A stretch of DNA of 64,000 nt from Acanthococcus lagerstroemiae (GCA_031841125.1 CM063109.1:472321-536320), one strand, 5' to 3'; positions 45,646 through 57,177 are shown, counted from the stretch's first letter. Program-made: numbers and translations. Notes: a model not told the origin generated them from the sequence alone.

Positions 45646-46250
45646 ATTTTTGTCTCCCAATGATATGTATCAATAATTAAATTTTACATACTATACGAAG
45701 CCTGGTCTAATAAAAATGAGGAATAAACGGAGTACCTAACTAGCATGTTTACCAATATCGCTTTCTGACCACTTTCATTCAGACAATCAGAAACGCGTGC
45801 ACAGGGTCACTGTTCTCGGCCAGGTGTCAAAATTCTTGGAATATTGTGTCCGTCTTATTGAAGGAACCATTTTTTTACGGCCACTACCGCCGTAGTATCG
45901 CCAATATCAGTGAAATCAACGTGAGCTTTTCTTTGGCGGCATTTCTACTGTCGTATAGTGCATGGTGAAGTTGCCAGCGTCGTCGGTGTATTCCGTGTTT
46001 AGTGCCTTCTGTCTTAAAGAAACGTCTCTTTGTGTATTAACATTGCAAAACGCCGATAATGCGAGGCACTATACCGCCGTGCGTTTATGTTAAAAAAAAA
46101 AATTGCAAATTGCCCTTTGATGGCGCCCTTCTCTTCTCCGCGCCCTAAAGCAAATGCTTCCCATGCTTACGTGTTAATCCGTCACTAATTCTGGGGTACA
46201 AGTATGCATACATATTATACTACATAGGTAGAGGAATGCTAGCGCCAGCC
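45646..46250. other. No recognisable gene
   Basis: No gene is identified. CGCCG words cluster at about 45885-46080 in both orientations, possibly a decayed inverted-repeat element. Confidence 0.4.
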
Positions 46251-46899
46251 GGAGCGTGTAGGCATCCAGTCCTGTCATCTAGGACCGAGCATCCATAACG
46301 AGTGCATTCGTGTGGCGATTGCCTCCCTTCCTCTCCCCTTTCGTTTGTCATCCATTATTTACGTACTACGTAGTACGTACATAAGTACCGTAGCTTCACC
46401 TCACGTAGCTATTCGCGTCCGCGAAAAACTACTCGCGCGATTTTCAATGGAAAATCCCGAACCCGTTCGGTCGGAGAGGGAGAAGCGATTGTAATTCTGG
46501 TTCCGAGCGGGCTTTCGCAGGTTGTCGAGTTCTACGAGTATAGACGATTCTCGGTTCGATTGCAATCAGCCTGCCTATCTACCTTACCTACCTTTCTGCC
46601 TGCCTGTCTGTCTGTCGGGATTTTATAAAATCGCGTACGATCGCAAATAGCGTTGGAACCTGTTCGCGTTCGTTACTCGTTATATTGTCGTAGCATTTAT
46701 ATCGTCCATATCGTATTCCGTATTCGTCGTATGTCGTCGCATGACGCGAGTTTTGAGTAGTGAGTAGTCCTGTCTGCTCGTAGGTGTCGCTGTTTCGTCG
46801 TTTTTCTATCTACATACGTACATATGTGTATGGTTCGAAATCGTGATACGTGAGCTTCGAAGTGTGGTTTTTAGAGGAACAGCTCTGGGGACAGCTCGG
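46250..46899 (+). promoter_or_regulatory. Candidate host promoter and first exon with splice donor
   Basis: CG dinucleotides are unusually frequent for this window (GTTCGCGTTCGTTACTCG, CGTATTCGTCGTATGTCGTC), a TATA-like TTTTATAAAA lies at 46621-46630, and a consensus donor GGTAAGTT follows CAGCTC at 46899/46900. Together these resemble an insect promoter with a 5' untranslated first exon transcribed toward higher coordinates. An upstream 60-codon frame (46312-46494) is not convincing as a protein. No downstream exon was recognised, so the gene would continue beyond the window or through a long intron. Confidence 0.35.
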
Positions 46900-47061
46900 G
46901 TAAGTTGAAGCGCCTTCTATGGAAAATGTAACGTTTCATTTTTTTTCTTTCTTCTTTTCTTTTCTCGTATGTGTCTTTCTGTTTTGTGTATAGCGCGAAC
47001 TCCGTTATCCGAATTAGTGCGCTTTGGGCTAGTGGAAGAGTAGGAGGACTTCTTCATTATT

Positions 47062-47312
47062 TGGACGCTATTCAACAGAAGGGAACCAACCAACATTTGT
47101 GAACAAAATGAGTTATTAGTATCGTTGGAAAGAGCGTAAAAAGTAAAATTTTTCAAAATTAGGCCCCCGATTCAAGAATGTGTACGTACGTTGAAAAAAG
47201 CTTATCAGTAAACGCAATGTCATATAATTTCTACATGACTCTTGAACTTCGAATCACGTGTTCTCAAAAATCAGATTTTGCTGGTTGTTTCTTTTCTGCT
47301 GAATAGCGTCCA
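47062..47312 (+). mobile_element. GGACGC-ended interspersed element, full copy
   Basis: The 251-bp element has terminal inverted repeats TGGACGCTATTCAACAGAAG and (right end reverse-complemented) TGGACGCTATTCAGCAGAAA. It has no coding capacity. It contains the uninterrupted sequence CTTCGAATCACGTGTTCTCA, the empty version of the site occupied at 63476. No clear target duplication is seen (flanks ATT and TTT). Confidence 0.8.
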
Positions 47313-49289
47313 TTTGGACTAGAAAATTTCAGGGTTGGTTTTCCGATGTGTGTCTCGATCATTTCGGTCAGACGATTTACGCTGATAACTGCTAGCGTGG
47401 GAAGAATCTAGTCGGCCTGCAATTCATCGAGTAGATAAGAGCTTATCGTGAGGGCGGTATGTAGACGGGTAAACTTTATGTATCTAACTATTTTGGAAAG
47501 TAAATCTGGTAATCCCTTATTCCATGCTGGTTATTCTTCGCGATTGTCAAACTTAAGTCAATTTTGACAAGTTAGCTCTTGGCGCTTGCACCGAACCATT
47601 TTGATAATCTTTTTTTGGTGTGGTTGGACGTATGGCGATGCACGCATGCCAAAGTGGCCCCTGAAACACCGCACCCCCAGCACCGGAAATTGATAACAAA
47701 ATCTATGAACGAGTATGCTTGTGACGATGAGATAATGAAGTATTCTGTCGGTCGAAAATCGTGCCTCCTTGTTGTTGCATCTGGCCTGTCCATCCCTACC
47801 GTGCAAAAGTGAATTTTTCTTGGTAAAACATCGTTACCAGCATTTTCATTAAAATTTAGATTTTCAATAGTTCGTTCTAACTCCTTCAGTCTGAGGACAT
47901 TATTCAATAGTACACTACAAAATGTAGCGGTAATTCGGTATCAATTTATCAACAGATCGACGTGTGGTACATTAGACGATTTTCTTTTTCGCGAATAGGG
48001 TGCCGCATGCAGCTTAGGGCTCAATTTCGAAACTTCGAACTCGAATTTTTGTACCTTCTTCGCACTCTAGTAATAAATAATCATTGCATCGTGAATGTAA
48101 GCTATAAGAACCGATTACCTTACAAATTCCCTAAGCCGTTTTCCCGAAAGGCTAATTTCCCGATGCCCAATTTTACGAACATTTTTACCCCGAAGTTCAA
48201 GTTCCCGAAATCTAATTTCCCGGAAGATCAACTTCCTGAAGCCTTGTAGTCTTGTTTTAAATAATGTGGAATTCGTAGATGCTCGTAAATGCAGAAAGCA
48301 TTTCTTATACATAGTTTCCATGGTAATAACAAATTATTTACAGATGGAAAGCGTTCGTGACGCTCCGACAATATCATATGCACTGTACTGAGTAGAGGAC
48401 TCTCTAGTGTTAACGATTTGCTTTTACCCGAAACGCAAAATCCCACCAGTTACCCGGGTAACTAAAGAGGTCAACAAGGGTAATCTGAGGGTAACCGAGG
48501 GTAACAAATGGGTAACTTTTCCGCGGGTAACTGGGTAACTGTAACTGATTGCGCATCGCGTAGGACAAATTTGAATATTCGGGAAATTGAGCCTATTTTT
48601 TTCCAAACAAACTTCGTCGATTTCAAGAATACGAGAACGTGTTTAAACTAAGTGCGTCGATGTTAAGAATTTATTGAAAAAAGGAATAAAAGAAACAAGT
48701 GATCTTTAGTTTAGTAGAACTTGCCTAATGTTTTCAATTAGTAGACTCTAACTTCAAATAATTCTCTCGCGTTGCGACCACCAGGGAATAAAATACGAAA
48801 TTTTCGAAATTGGACGTGCAATTTTAAAACGGATGGCCACGATGTATGCTCGTTACCTATTCTGTACACGAATTTACTTACCCATTCTGTACGAGTCGAA
48901 GTAGTTGTTGCGCAACGATCATCTTCCTTATATTACTAAGGTACGTTATAACCCAGTAATGTATCCCTGGATGAGTGGGTGTAAGTTCCGAGCGTTGTGA
49001 GCGCGATTGCTCTCAAAATGTAAAAGCGACTCATTTGCAAATTAACGTCTCTAGATTCGAACGAGAAAAGTTGAAGATATTTGCGGAGAGAAATGATAGT
49101 TTCCGATGATGTACCATTTATTTCGCGATCGTAGATCCTGTATTTTTGATAAATGAGTAATGAGTATATACAGAAAAGAGAAGAGTAGAGGAGAATCCGG
49201 AACTTTCCAGACGGGACACCGCATTCTGCTTGGCTGCCTCTACCTGTTCTATCTAATTTTCGATGCTGCAGATTGACATATATATCTTA
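47313..49289. other. No recognisable gene; two short-motif clusters
   Basis: At about 48128-48235 the word TTCCCGA or TTTCCCG recurs six or seven times at 15-25 bp intervals. At 48445-48545 GGGTAAC/GTTACCC recurs at least eight times in both orientations. The overlapping frames around 47572-47907 have no family resemblance. Confidence 0.5.
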
Positions 49290-49950
49290 ATCTTAATAAA
49301 ATACAAAAGCGTTCGTTTGATTGTTTGTGTGTGTTTGTTCGAGGTTAGAGAGCTAGGGGGGGGGGGTTCGTACTTCATGGATGTGTTCGTATGAACCTGG
49401 AATAGATTTTAGGCTATAAAAAATGTCGCTACACTTATTAAGAAGGGCCACAAAATTTTGCCTTTCCCCTCTCAGCCCCCAATTTTTTAACTTGGATTTT
49501 TCGGAATTGTTTTACATTGAACTTCTTCATATTGTGTTAAAATTTAGTGGCTGTAACTGTCTCGCTTCAGAAATTATTAGGAAGTTGAAAATCTGAAATT
49601 TCCAAAACGAGCTCAAAATGTCTCATTATTGTATTTACATCTGATTTAACACGACCATAATACACTTGGATATTTTTTCGTCTTCATTTATGTACCGCAC
49701 AGTTCATTTTCAACCACATATCCTCCACCAAAAAAGTCCTAAAATTTCAGTTTTTGAAAACTATGTTTAGCAATTCTTCTAATTATCCAATTGAATTTTC
49801 GAAAAAAAACCAACATCTTTCTCTAAATAACACAAATATAAAGTAGTAAACTGCAAATAGATCAAGGCCCTCCGACTGAACGCAATGAGAGTTTAAGCTA
49901 TTTGCAGTCGTAAATTTCTGTATATATTTAGTAACATTGCATACTGAAAC
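49290..49950 (+). mobile_element. Helitron-like copy H2
   Basis: Text homologous to 35065-35660 starts near AATACAAAAGCGTTCGTTTG and passes through GGGGGGTTCGTACTTCATGG, ATAGATTTTAGGCTA and CCTCCGACTGAACGCAATGAGA. The exact TC start is not clear. The 3' end is not seen. Confidence 0.6.
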
Positions 49951-50640
49951 TCATCCAAGCAAGCACTGTGGTATCCAGATTCCGTGACTCTCACTCACTC
50001 CACTGTCACGATCCTACCGGAAAATCCTATAACTAGTCTATTCCTATTTTTCTCGCTTTTCTTTCCTCCATAACCTTTTCCCATCTACCGTTGTTCTTCC
50101 TTGACTTCGTGACGTCACTTTTTCCCTAAAGGTAGACCGATCGTCTATTCCTCGAGGAGGGGGTTCGGAATCGGAAGGTATCGTGTGTTCTCTTTTTGAT
50201 TTTTGCTATTTTTGCTTTAATAAATTCCGTGTTTCGTACTTTTGCGTGAAGTTGTTAATCGGGCTGTAAACGTGAGTAGAATCTACTTTGGGAGGGCCTG
50301 CTGCGCGTTTAGCTTCGCCGTTTAAGTAGCTGTCACGTAGTTAGTCCACGCCGCCCTTAGCGACCGCGTGGCACGTGAATCTCTTTCTACACGAATTCCA
50401 ATCGACCAACTCGTCCTCGCCTTCAACTCAGCGGAATCATCTCACCAGGCGGATCAACGGACTCCACTCGTCGTCGTTGTGTCTCGGTTTGATACTCGTT
50501 TAGTTTTAGCTTACCGGTTAGGATAAGATCGGGCTACTAATTATATGGGATCTTTCCATGCCTCGGTACCTCTCTCCCGTTGAGTTACCTCATCACTACT
50601 GCGGGTAATCCTACAAGTCTAGAGCCGTCCTCTACCCCCT
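49951..50640 (+). other. CG-containing segment, LTR-like or promoter-like
   Basis: The segment has GCTTTAATAAATTCCGTGTTTCG (polyadenylation-type signal near 50217), followed by a G+C-richer 400 bp. The TGTCACGATCCTACC start (about 50002) and GGTAATCCTACA (about 50616) could be LTR termini, but no target duplication or partner LTR supports this. A host promoter is an alternative. Confidence 0.25.
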
Positions 50641-51077
50641 GTGAAACTCATCGCTCGAGCTAGTCGTGAGCAACGCGGGCGTGGTGTTCTCCATTCCCCA
50701 GTGCGTCAACCCATTTCTCGGTTACCACAGCACCCACTACACAGCGATTCATCTATCACCCCCCCCCCCCCACACACACACAGAGGTAGACAGCAGAAAC
50801 AACAAAGGGCATTTTGGTACCTAGGTATAGGTAGATGCGCCTATTCTCCTACGCTTTTTTCCTCTTTATAACAACCATTAGTAGAAACGATCCATTGCGT
50901 TTTTAAATTCAGTAACAAAACATCGGAATATTCCACAAACAACTAGTCGTAACCTGGAGCCTTTTCACATGAATGTCGGATGTCGGGCCGATATTCGGAC
51001 TGGACAAACAACTACTACAACACCGAAACTCCGGAACTAAACCTAACTGATAAGCGAATGGGGTGTGATGGTTACTT
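50641..51077. other. No recognisable gene
   Basis: A C-run followed by (CA)n (50759-50781) and otherwise unassigned sequence. Confidence 0.5.
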
Positions 51078-51299
51078 TGACTCCCATAAGAAAAGCACAC
51101 GGAGCAAAGATCGTATTATACTCGTATGTTACTACCTGAGAATAAGAAATTTCTTAGAAACCAAAGATATACCTACCTACATTTTTTAATCCAGAAGGTT
51201 TCTAGCATTTGCTAGTAAGCTTCTGGTTACTAACAAATTTCTTATTCTCAGGTAGTAACAGAATGATCTTTGCTCCGTGTGTTTTTCTTATGGGAGTCA
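51078..51299. repeat. 222-bp inverted repeat
   Basis: The arms at 51078-51153 and 51235-51299 share TGACTCCCATAAGAAAA, CACACGGAGCAAAGATC and TTACTACCTGAGAATAAGAA (with small gaps). The loop carries its own CCAGAAG...CTTCTGG hairpin (51191-51225). Non-coding. No target duplication was found. Confidence 0.75.
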
Positions 51300-52129
51300 A
51301 AACGTTTGTTGGCCAAAAGTGGGTATTTTTGCCAACAGTAACCCAAGAACTGCAACTCACTATGTGACGTCAAATCACCGTTCGCTTATCAAAAAATAAT
51401 ATTCGACGCTAGCGCTTCTACAATTTGCACAGTCCCAATCGTGTCAGTATTATACCCCATCCGATTTAAGAATGCCCGTCAATCAAAATCCAGCAGGCAT
51501 TTCAGTATACCGAGGAGGGAAAAAGAAATTACGTCAATTCACACTGTGCAACGCAATGCAGCAGATTAAAATGAAGTCTTTCAAATGCAATCAATTCCCA
51601 GTTCATTTTTTCAAGTTTGCTGATAACGACTGAAAATGAGTACTTTCCTGGCAGAAGGAACTCCGCACATCAATTTTTTCTCGGCAATTTTGTAGGGATG
51701 CTAAGCAGTGTGAACGTCTCTTTGATTGACGTGCATTCTTAACTCGGATGGAATAAGTGATCATTCATGCCGATAACTTTCACATTTACCCGATTTATAT
51801 CGGATGTAGGGTGCTCTTCGCGCATTTCGAACTATTCGCCCACAAAAAGATATACCTAATTATAGGTATTGAGGAACTTGAGAAATTCCGATAAACCAAA
51901 AAGATTGAGTTAATTACTTATTTTCATTCAATTTTTCAGGCTGATTTCAAATTCGTCGACCAAATTTGGTGGCGATGCTCTATTGTCAAGATAGGGCTCG
52001 AAATTCGACGTATATTATGTTGATAAAATTTATCAAAAAATTACTCTGCCTCAATTTTGATGGCAGATTTGAATTTGTCTCGAGAGACTGAAAAATGTTG
52101 ATCAGGTTTCAATGCCGTAGCTCTCAAAA
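51300..52129. other. No recognisable gene
   Basis: Nothing identifiable in AT-rich sequence. Confidence 0.5.
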
Positions 52130-52745
52130 TGTATAAACGTGTTTGTTTTTCTGTGGGTTGATGTGTGTGTTCATTCGCGGTTGGCGGGTGAACCATGAAA
52201 GCTAATGGCAGGGGTGGATGCAGGGAGGGTCCAGACCTCCTCGAAATATCTAAATATCTACCAACACAACTTATTTATCATGTTTCGTCTGTAATATTTT
52301 TCATTCGGATAACCCCCCCCCCCCAAATTATTTTTTATTTTCTGTATCCACTACAGACTGAGGGGTTCGAACTTTCATGATGTGTTTGTATAAACTCTGA
52401 ATAGGTTTTAGGCTAAACAAAAAATTGGTACCCTTATTAAAGGGTGGGAGCACAGAATTTTACCACCTCTGGACCGCATAATTTTTTTTACTTGGATTTC
52501 TCGAAATTGTTTTACATTGAATTTCTTTACATTTTGTTAAAATCTGGTGGCTGTAACTCCCTTCAGAAATTATTAAGGGGTTGAAAATAGAAATGTTCAA
52601 AACGAGCTTCAAAATTACCCTATTACACTTATATCTAATTTAACGCGACCATAATATACTTGGGTATTGTTCCGTTCTCATTAATGTACCCCACAGCCCA
52701 TTTTCAGCCCCGTATCCCAAAGATTTCAGTTTTAGGAAACCATAA
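52130..52745 (+). mobile_element. Helitron-like copy H3, truncated
   Basis: It starts near ATGTATAAACGTGTTTGTTT and shares GGTTGGCGG(A/G)TGAACCAT, ATAGGTTTTAGGCTA and GAAATTGTTTTACATTGAA with H1 and H2. A C-run (52314-52324) and about 110 bp of extra text interrupt the homology near 52205-52355. Similarity stops at AGGAAAC near 52740, where an RTE fragment begins. Confidence 0.6.
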
Positions 52746-52746
52746 A

Positions 52747-53235
52747 AGGGCGTAAGAGAGGGAGATCCGCTGTCACCGAATCTATTTAATTGCATATTAG
52801 AAGAAATATTTAGAAACTGGAATGGAAAATATAGGGATACAGATAAATCATGAAAAACTGAACCATCTAAGATTCGCGGACGATGTTGTGCTGATAAACG
52901 GGGATATAAAGATGCTACAGGAAATGGGAGGAAAATTCACAAAGGTAAGTACAGAGGCGGGCTTAAGAAATAAATATAAGTAAAATGAAACTATTATCCA
53001 GTATGGAAGGGGAATGTAAACTCACAATAGAGGAACTGAAGTAGAAAAAATCTCTGAATTCGACTATTTGGGACAAATACAATCGATTGAAGACAGAACA
53101 AATAGAGGGATAACCGAATGAATAAATAAAGCGTGGGTAAGCTTTTGGACTTTAAAACAACATGTAGGTATAAAGGTAAAATGAAGGCTGAAACAAAAAA
53201 TAAATAAATAAAATAAAAAAAATAAGAGAGGAAAC
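52747..53235 (+). pseudogene. RTE-like reverse transcriptase fragment
   Basis: The fragment opens with KGVREGDPLSPNLFNCILEE, the usual reverse transcriptase block before the catalytic site. Then LRFADDVVLINGDIKMLQEM carries the FADD catalytic acids (about 52872-52886). FDYLGQIQSIEDRTNRGIT and KAWVSFW follow after frame changes. The 3' side grades into an AAATAAAT-rich tail near 53200-53225. The abrupt start against Helitron-like text and the A-rich tail fit a 5'-truncated insertion. Confidence 0.85.
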
Positions 53236-53398
53236 GGGTATGAAAGAGGAAGCGGAAAATCGCAAAACACAATCACAAAGATCAGAAATTCAAATTCTGT
53301 AACGGCTTAACTAGCCAAGGTTGGTATCAACTGATAACACCTTTCGGAAATGCACTAGATGCGAGAAAGATGCGCGAGACAGATGCGCGTTATGCATA

Positions 53399-53654
53399 GT
53401 AGCTTGAACTACTACATGCTACAGTAGCGCTATGTATTCATGCTACCACAGCTGCAGTTTTGTTTCTTTTGCGTATACATATATACGTACTAGCATAGGC
53501 TCTAATAGCTAGCGCTACTGTAGCATATAGTAGTTCAGGCTACATCCCGCTTGTTGTGTATCACATCACCTTGTGTATTTACTTGTAATAATTGCATTGT
53601 GTTAGTTTGGTAGCATTTGCTATGATCGCGCTATCATTAAAATTATTGGCTGGG
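53399..53654. mobile_element. Palindromic element related to the 3651 hairpin
   Basis: Inverted arms 53399-53432 and 53510-53543 share TAGCGCTACTGTAGCAT-type and AGTAGTTCA words. The right end AATTATTGGCTGGG is identical to the end of the hairpin element at 3651-3960. The left terminus is not preserved. It sits just upstream of a non-LTR retrotransposon ORF1. Confidence 0.6.
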
Positions 53655-53718
53655 AGGGTTTGTCAGGTAGAAATTAATTCAGTAAGTTTGTTGTATACAT
53701 TGTGTATTTATTTCAATA

Positions 53719-54306
53719 ATGGCTGCTTCTTGTGGTGGGTGTGGTGAATTCTTACCAAAAGCATGGGAGAACGTGATGTGCTCATCTTGTCAGACTGAGT
53801 ACCCCTACCAGTGCTGCGGAGGAACATAGGTCTCATGGGAAGCAAGAAGCGCTCAGAACAAGAAGACTTGGAAATGTCCATCATGCAATATAAAATCGGA
53901 AGACACTACATGCAAGTTAACGCAAGCAGACATGAACCGAATTAGGCAACTATTCAAAGCCGAAATTAGTAGTTTAGAGCAAAGGTTAGTGGCAGCCCTG
54001 ACTGATAACGCGGCCCTCCGAGAAGAAAATAGCTTTCTCAAAGAAACTAATGATAAGTTAGGGAAAGGATTGATATACTAGAGTCATACATGAGGAGAAA
54101 TACGGCCGTTATTCACGGAATCCCTTGAAAAAGGAATGAAAACACGGCACAGCTACTGATAAGCTGTCCAGATGTGATTGGTGTTCAGTTGACTGCTAAT
54201 GACATCAACATTAGTCACAGACTGCCTTCAACAGGGGGTCCCCCGCCTATAGTTGTAAAATTCATTAGGTGTACAGATAAAAATCGACTTATATTGACGA
54301 CCATTT
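53719..54306 (+). pseudogene. Non-LTR retrotransposon ORF1 (PHD-like zinc finger, coiled coil)
   Basis: From ATG 53719 the product begins MAASCGGCGEFLPKAWENVM, CSSCQTEYPYQC, then after a TAG (53827) KTWKCPSC. The Cys spacing matches the PHD-type finger at the start of ORF1 proteins in Jockey/CR1-like elements. It is followed by a leucine/glutamate-rich coiled-coil stretch (about 53935-54065). A later frame has the esterase-free ORF1 core motif (RRNTAVIHGIP, LTANDINISHRLP and GPPPIVVKFIR). ORF1 proteins bind the element RNA. Stops and frame changes inactivate it. The endonuclease and reverse transcriptase do not follow directly. Confidence 0.75.
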
Positions 54307-54382
54307 AACAAAGAGGTCAGCAAGTCTCTTCAAGAAAGCGAGAATCGAGGCTAGAAAACACAATTTCAAGGCTGTATCCCGT

Positions 54383-54780
54383 TGAAGATTTTCCCACTAA
54401 AAACATGAAAATCTAGTTGCGCTGCGTACACGTATTAGAGTGGAAATGCCACTTCGACCCATTGTCTTTTCAAAGAAAACGCACACGCATGGAATGCGGA
54501 TGGCAGTGGCGCTACGCCGACGACATATCTCTTCGTAGTGGAACTGCGCTCATGGACCACTTGTTTCCCACTACGTCGATTTCTTCTTAGTAGAACTGCG
54601 CTCACGGACCACTTGTTTCCCACTACGTCGTACCACTACCCCCTTGAAAATTTTCACATTAAAATATGAAAATGTAGTTGCTCTGCGTGCACGTATCAGA
54701 GTGGTAATGCCACTACGAACTATTGTCTTTTCAAAAGAAACGCACTCGCATGGAATGCGTTTGGCAGTGGTGCTTCCCCA
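54383..54780. repeat. Tandem repeat, about 263-bp period, two units
   Basis: CGCACxCGCATGGAATGCG occurs at about 54480 and 54743, and AGAGTGG(A/T)AATGCCACT at about 54437 and 54700. A 53-bp sub-repeat containing GGACCACTTGTTTCCCACTACGTCG occurs twice in the first unit (about 54554 and 54607). Non-coding. Confidence 0.75.
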
Positions 54781-54789
54781 AGAACAAAT

Positions 54790-54970
54790 AAATGCAAAAT
54801 AAACATAGACAACCAGAGAACAAAAAACAAGGAAAAACAAAGAAAAGCAGAAGCAAAAATGCTGACTTACAGGCCACACACGATGAGAGCAAATAACAAA
54901 ATACGGGTGGAAAAGGTGACATGGACATGGACATGGGACTACTTACATGAGCCTCTGGGCAGCCCACGAT
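54790..54970. repeat. Interspersed repeat, copy 1 (partner at 56600)
   Basis: AAATGCAAAATAAACATA, AGCAGAAGCAAAAATGCTGA, AGGCCACACACGATGAGA and CATGAGCCTCT recur in the same order and orientation at 56610-56800. Copy 1 is interrupted at its right side by (ATT)n (54970-54993). Confidence 0.8.
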
Positions 54971-54999
54971 TATTATTATTATTATTATTATTACGGAAT

Positions 55000-55095
55000 C
55001 TTGCCACAGAAATTGGGAGTAAGAACCCCAGGGACAAGGTGAAGTGGGCCAAAAAGCTAAAGAGGGAGCTGCAAGCCTACCTACAGCCCGCATGA
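55000..55095 (+). pseudogene. C-terminal coding remnant of unknown element
   Basis: The last codons of a plus-strand frame read ATEIGSKNPRDKVKWAKKLK then RELQAYLQPA and stop. The basic, helical character suggests the C-terminus of a retroelement ORF1 or DNA-binding domain. The (ATT)n just upstream (54970-54993) adds a leucine run to the frame and was probably inserted later. I do not recognise the family with confidence. Confidence 0.35.
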
Positions 55096-55881
55096 CCGCA
55101 CATCGAACCAATCCCTAAAATCGTTGTCCATTTTGCTGGTCGGTTCGCGCCGTAACTATGTTATTGTATTGTGATTCCTATGCTGTATACCGATTTGTGT
55201 CCATGGCTAGTACCCCTGTTGTTGCTTTCAATCCAAGTTGGGTTGTAAGAAATGATTTTAAATGTATGGCACGACCATTAGTGTCGGTGTGATTCCCTTT
55301 GTGTTGCCACTTGAATTCTGTGTCCATACTGTTGTTGTGGTTAATGTTTTTCTATTCCCTATTGCGACTGTTTGTTGTGTATTTACCAGTGTGATTTAAG
55401 TGTGTTGTTATTTAGTGTGATGTAAGTCATTTCTTATTCTTGTGCCTATTGCACCTAGATAGAAGCTGGTTATTGTTATCAAGTCCTGTTAGTGTGATTT
55501 AAGTGTGCTCCTACCCAATTACCATTTTTTATATTTCTATTTTTATATCTTCTATTCTTTTATAATTCCTACTCTTTATTTTTATTTTTATTTAATTATT
55601 TATTTATTTTTTTATTATTATTTTGTGCCCATAGCACCCAACGTAGCATATTGTTCTGCCGCTACGCCCCATTTCATCTATTTAATTATTTACCCATTTA
55701 CCATTTTTATATTTCTATTTTTTATATTTCATTCTTTAATATTTCTATTCTTTATATGTAATAATAATCAACACAATGGCCCCCATTCGGACCACTAGGT
55801 CATCGGGGGGTCATCGGCAAAATTGTAGCGTAATTATAGAACTGTACAGATTGAAATTGAATAAATTGAAATTGAAATTAA

Positions 55882-55929
<48 letters not shown>

Positions 55930-55930
55930 G
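55096..55930. other. Pyrimidine-rich non-coding tail and (ATT)n
   Basis: TTATTTTTAT-type text with GTGTGATTTAAGTGTG repeats near 55393 and 55492 is followed by CATCGGGGGGTCATCGGC and GAATAAATTGAAATTGAAA. It ends in a 49-bp (ATT)n tract (about 55881-55929). It could be the 3' untranslated region and microsatellite tail of a non-LTR element on the plus strand, which would fit the ORF1 remnant upstream. Confidence 0.45.
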
Positions 55931-56599
55931 AATTGAATTTTGAATTGAATAACGTGTATTTGAAAGTTTCATACAACAGAAGATCGTACATGCATTACCC
56001 CTATGCGCCTAGGGCGCGAGCGGGGTGAAGGAATAATAATAACACTTTAAACAAAATAAATAAATAAACAGCATGCGAGTATAAATAAATGTGAATAAGT
56101 ATAAGCAAAAATTGCGTGTACATAAATGTGTGTGAGTATGCTATATGAAATGTTGGAGAATAATAATACAGGTTGACGTAAAAAAAGGAAACAAGTAAAT
56201 ACAGCCAATCAAATTTGCAACAACTAATGTAAGTAAATATGGCAATAAAATAGTTAGGCATACACAGTGAAAACCACACATCAGGGGCGACAGGTAACGT
56301 GTTCGCAAACGGACAGAGAAATAGCGCGGTAAATAACAGATAGGTAAACATAAATAGTTAAATCACAGTCAGGCAAAGTGCAAGCAAGAATAAAGCAAAA
56401 ACGGGAAAAGAAAAAATATATATATATAGGTATAATAGGCAAATAATAAATAAACAAGTAACAATGGTAGAAATAGGAGCAGGATGAAATAATAACCAAT
56501 AGTAACGATAATAGGTACATGCAATTATGACAGCTAATATGGCACAGTGAAATGCCAAAGAAAATAAATAAATAACAAATAAGGTAAAGTTGAACATGG
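55931..56599. other. No recognisable gene
   Basis: Plus-strand A-rich sequence. The long minus-strand frames (up to 184 codons) are rich in Phe, Tyr, Leu and Ile because of base composition and show no domain. Confidence 0.5.
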
Positions 56600-56815
56600 A
56601 CAATAACAAATAAATGCAAAATAAACATAAACAACCAGAGAACGAAAAACATGGAAAAACAAGCAAAACAGAAGCAAAAATGCTGACTCACAGGCCACAC
56701 ACGATGAGACACATGACAAATACGGATGAAAAAGGTGACATGGACATGGAATACAAGGGACACAAGAGACACCCCGTCGGACAACATACATGAGCCTCTC
56801 GGCAGCTCACGAGCA
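56600..56815. repeat. Interspersed repeat, copy 2 (partner at 54790)
   Basis: It matches copy 1 over about 190 bp with a short extra segment (AATACAAGGGACACAAGAGA) near 56750. It passes directly into a G+C-rich segment at its right side. Confidence 0.8.
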
Positions 56816-57177
56816 CCATTCCAGCTCTCTGCCACCCGCCGCCGAGTCCTGCTAACTGGCGCCCAAAGTAAAGGTATTTAAGGGCCCCCAGCGAGCAGCC
56901 TACGACGGCAACTGCGCACAGCGTCCTCGCTGCGTCGTACCAGCCGGATCATTGTGGCACCGCCCGCACATGTTATTACTCCCCCAGCCGGCATCCCTAC
57001 TTCAATAGAATCAAGGTACTGCTGTCTGGGCGCCGTGCCGGCTGCGTAGCGGTATTTATCTAACAGCTGTTCCACGTTCAATACACTTTTTCGTGTTTTA
57101 TCAACTGATATTTTCCAACGTATCAGCCGAAGTGCAGAGTGGTTTTAGGTACCAATATTTGAATAAATTTTGAATAA
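56816..57177. other. G+C-rich segment, possibly retroelement 5' region
   Basis: TGGCGCCCAAAG (56858-56869) resembles a tRNA primer-binding site, and the next 250 bp are richer in CG than the surroundings. A 67-codon minus-strand frame (57081-56878) begins MNVEQLLDKYRYAAGTAPRQ, and could be the start of a gag-like or ORF1 protein, but nothing confirms it. Confidence 0.25.

Noticed and set aside
55931..56835. Long minus-strand frames of 85-184 codons
   Set aside because: Composition is dominated by Phe, Tyr, Leu, Ile and Cys encoded by T-rich sequence; there are no motifs and frames overlap each other.
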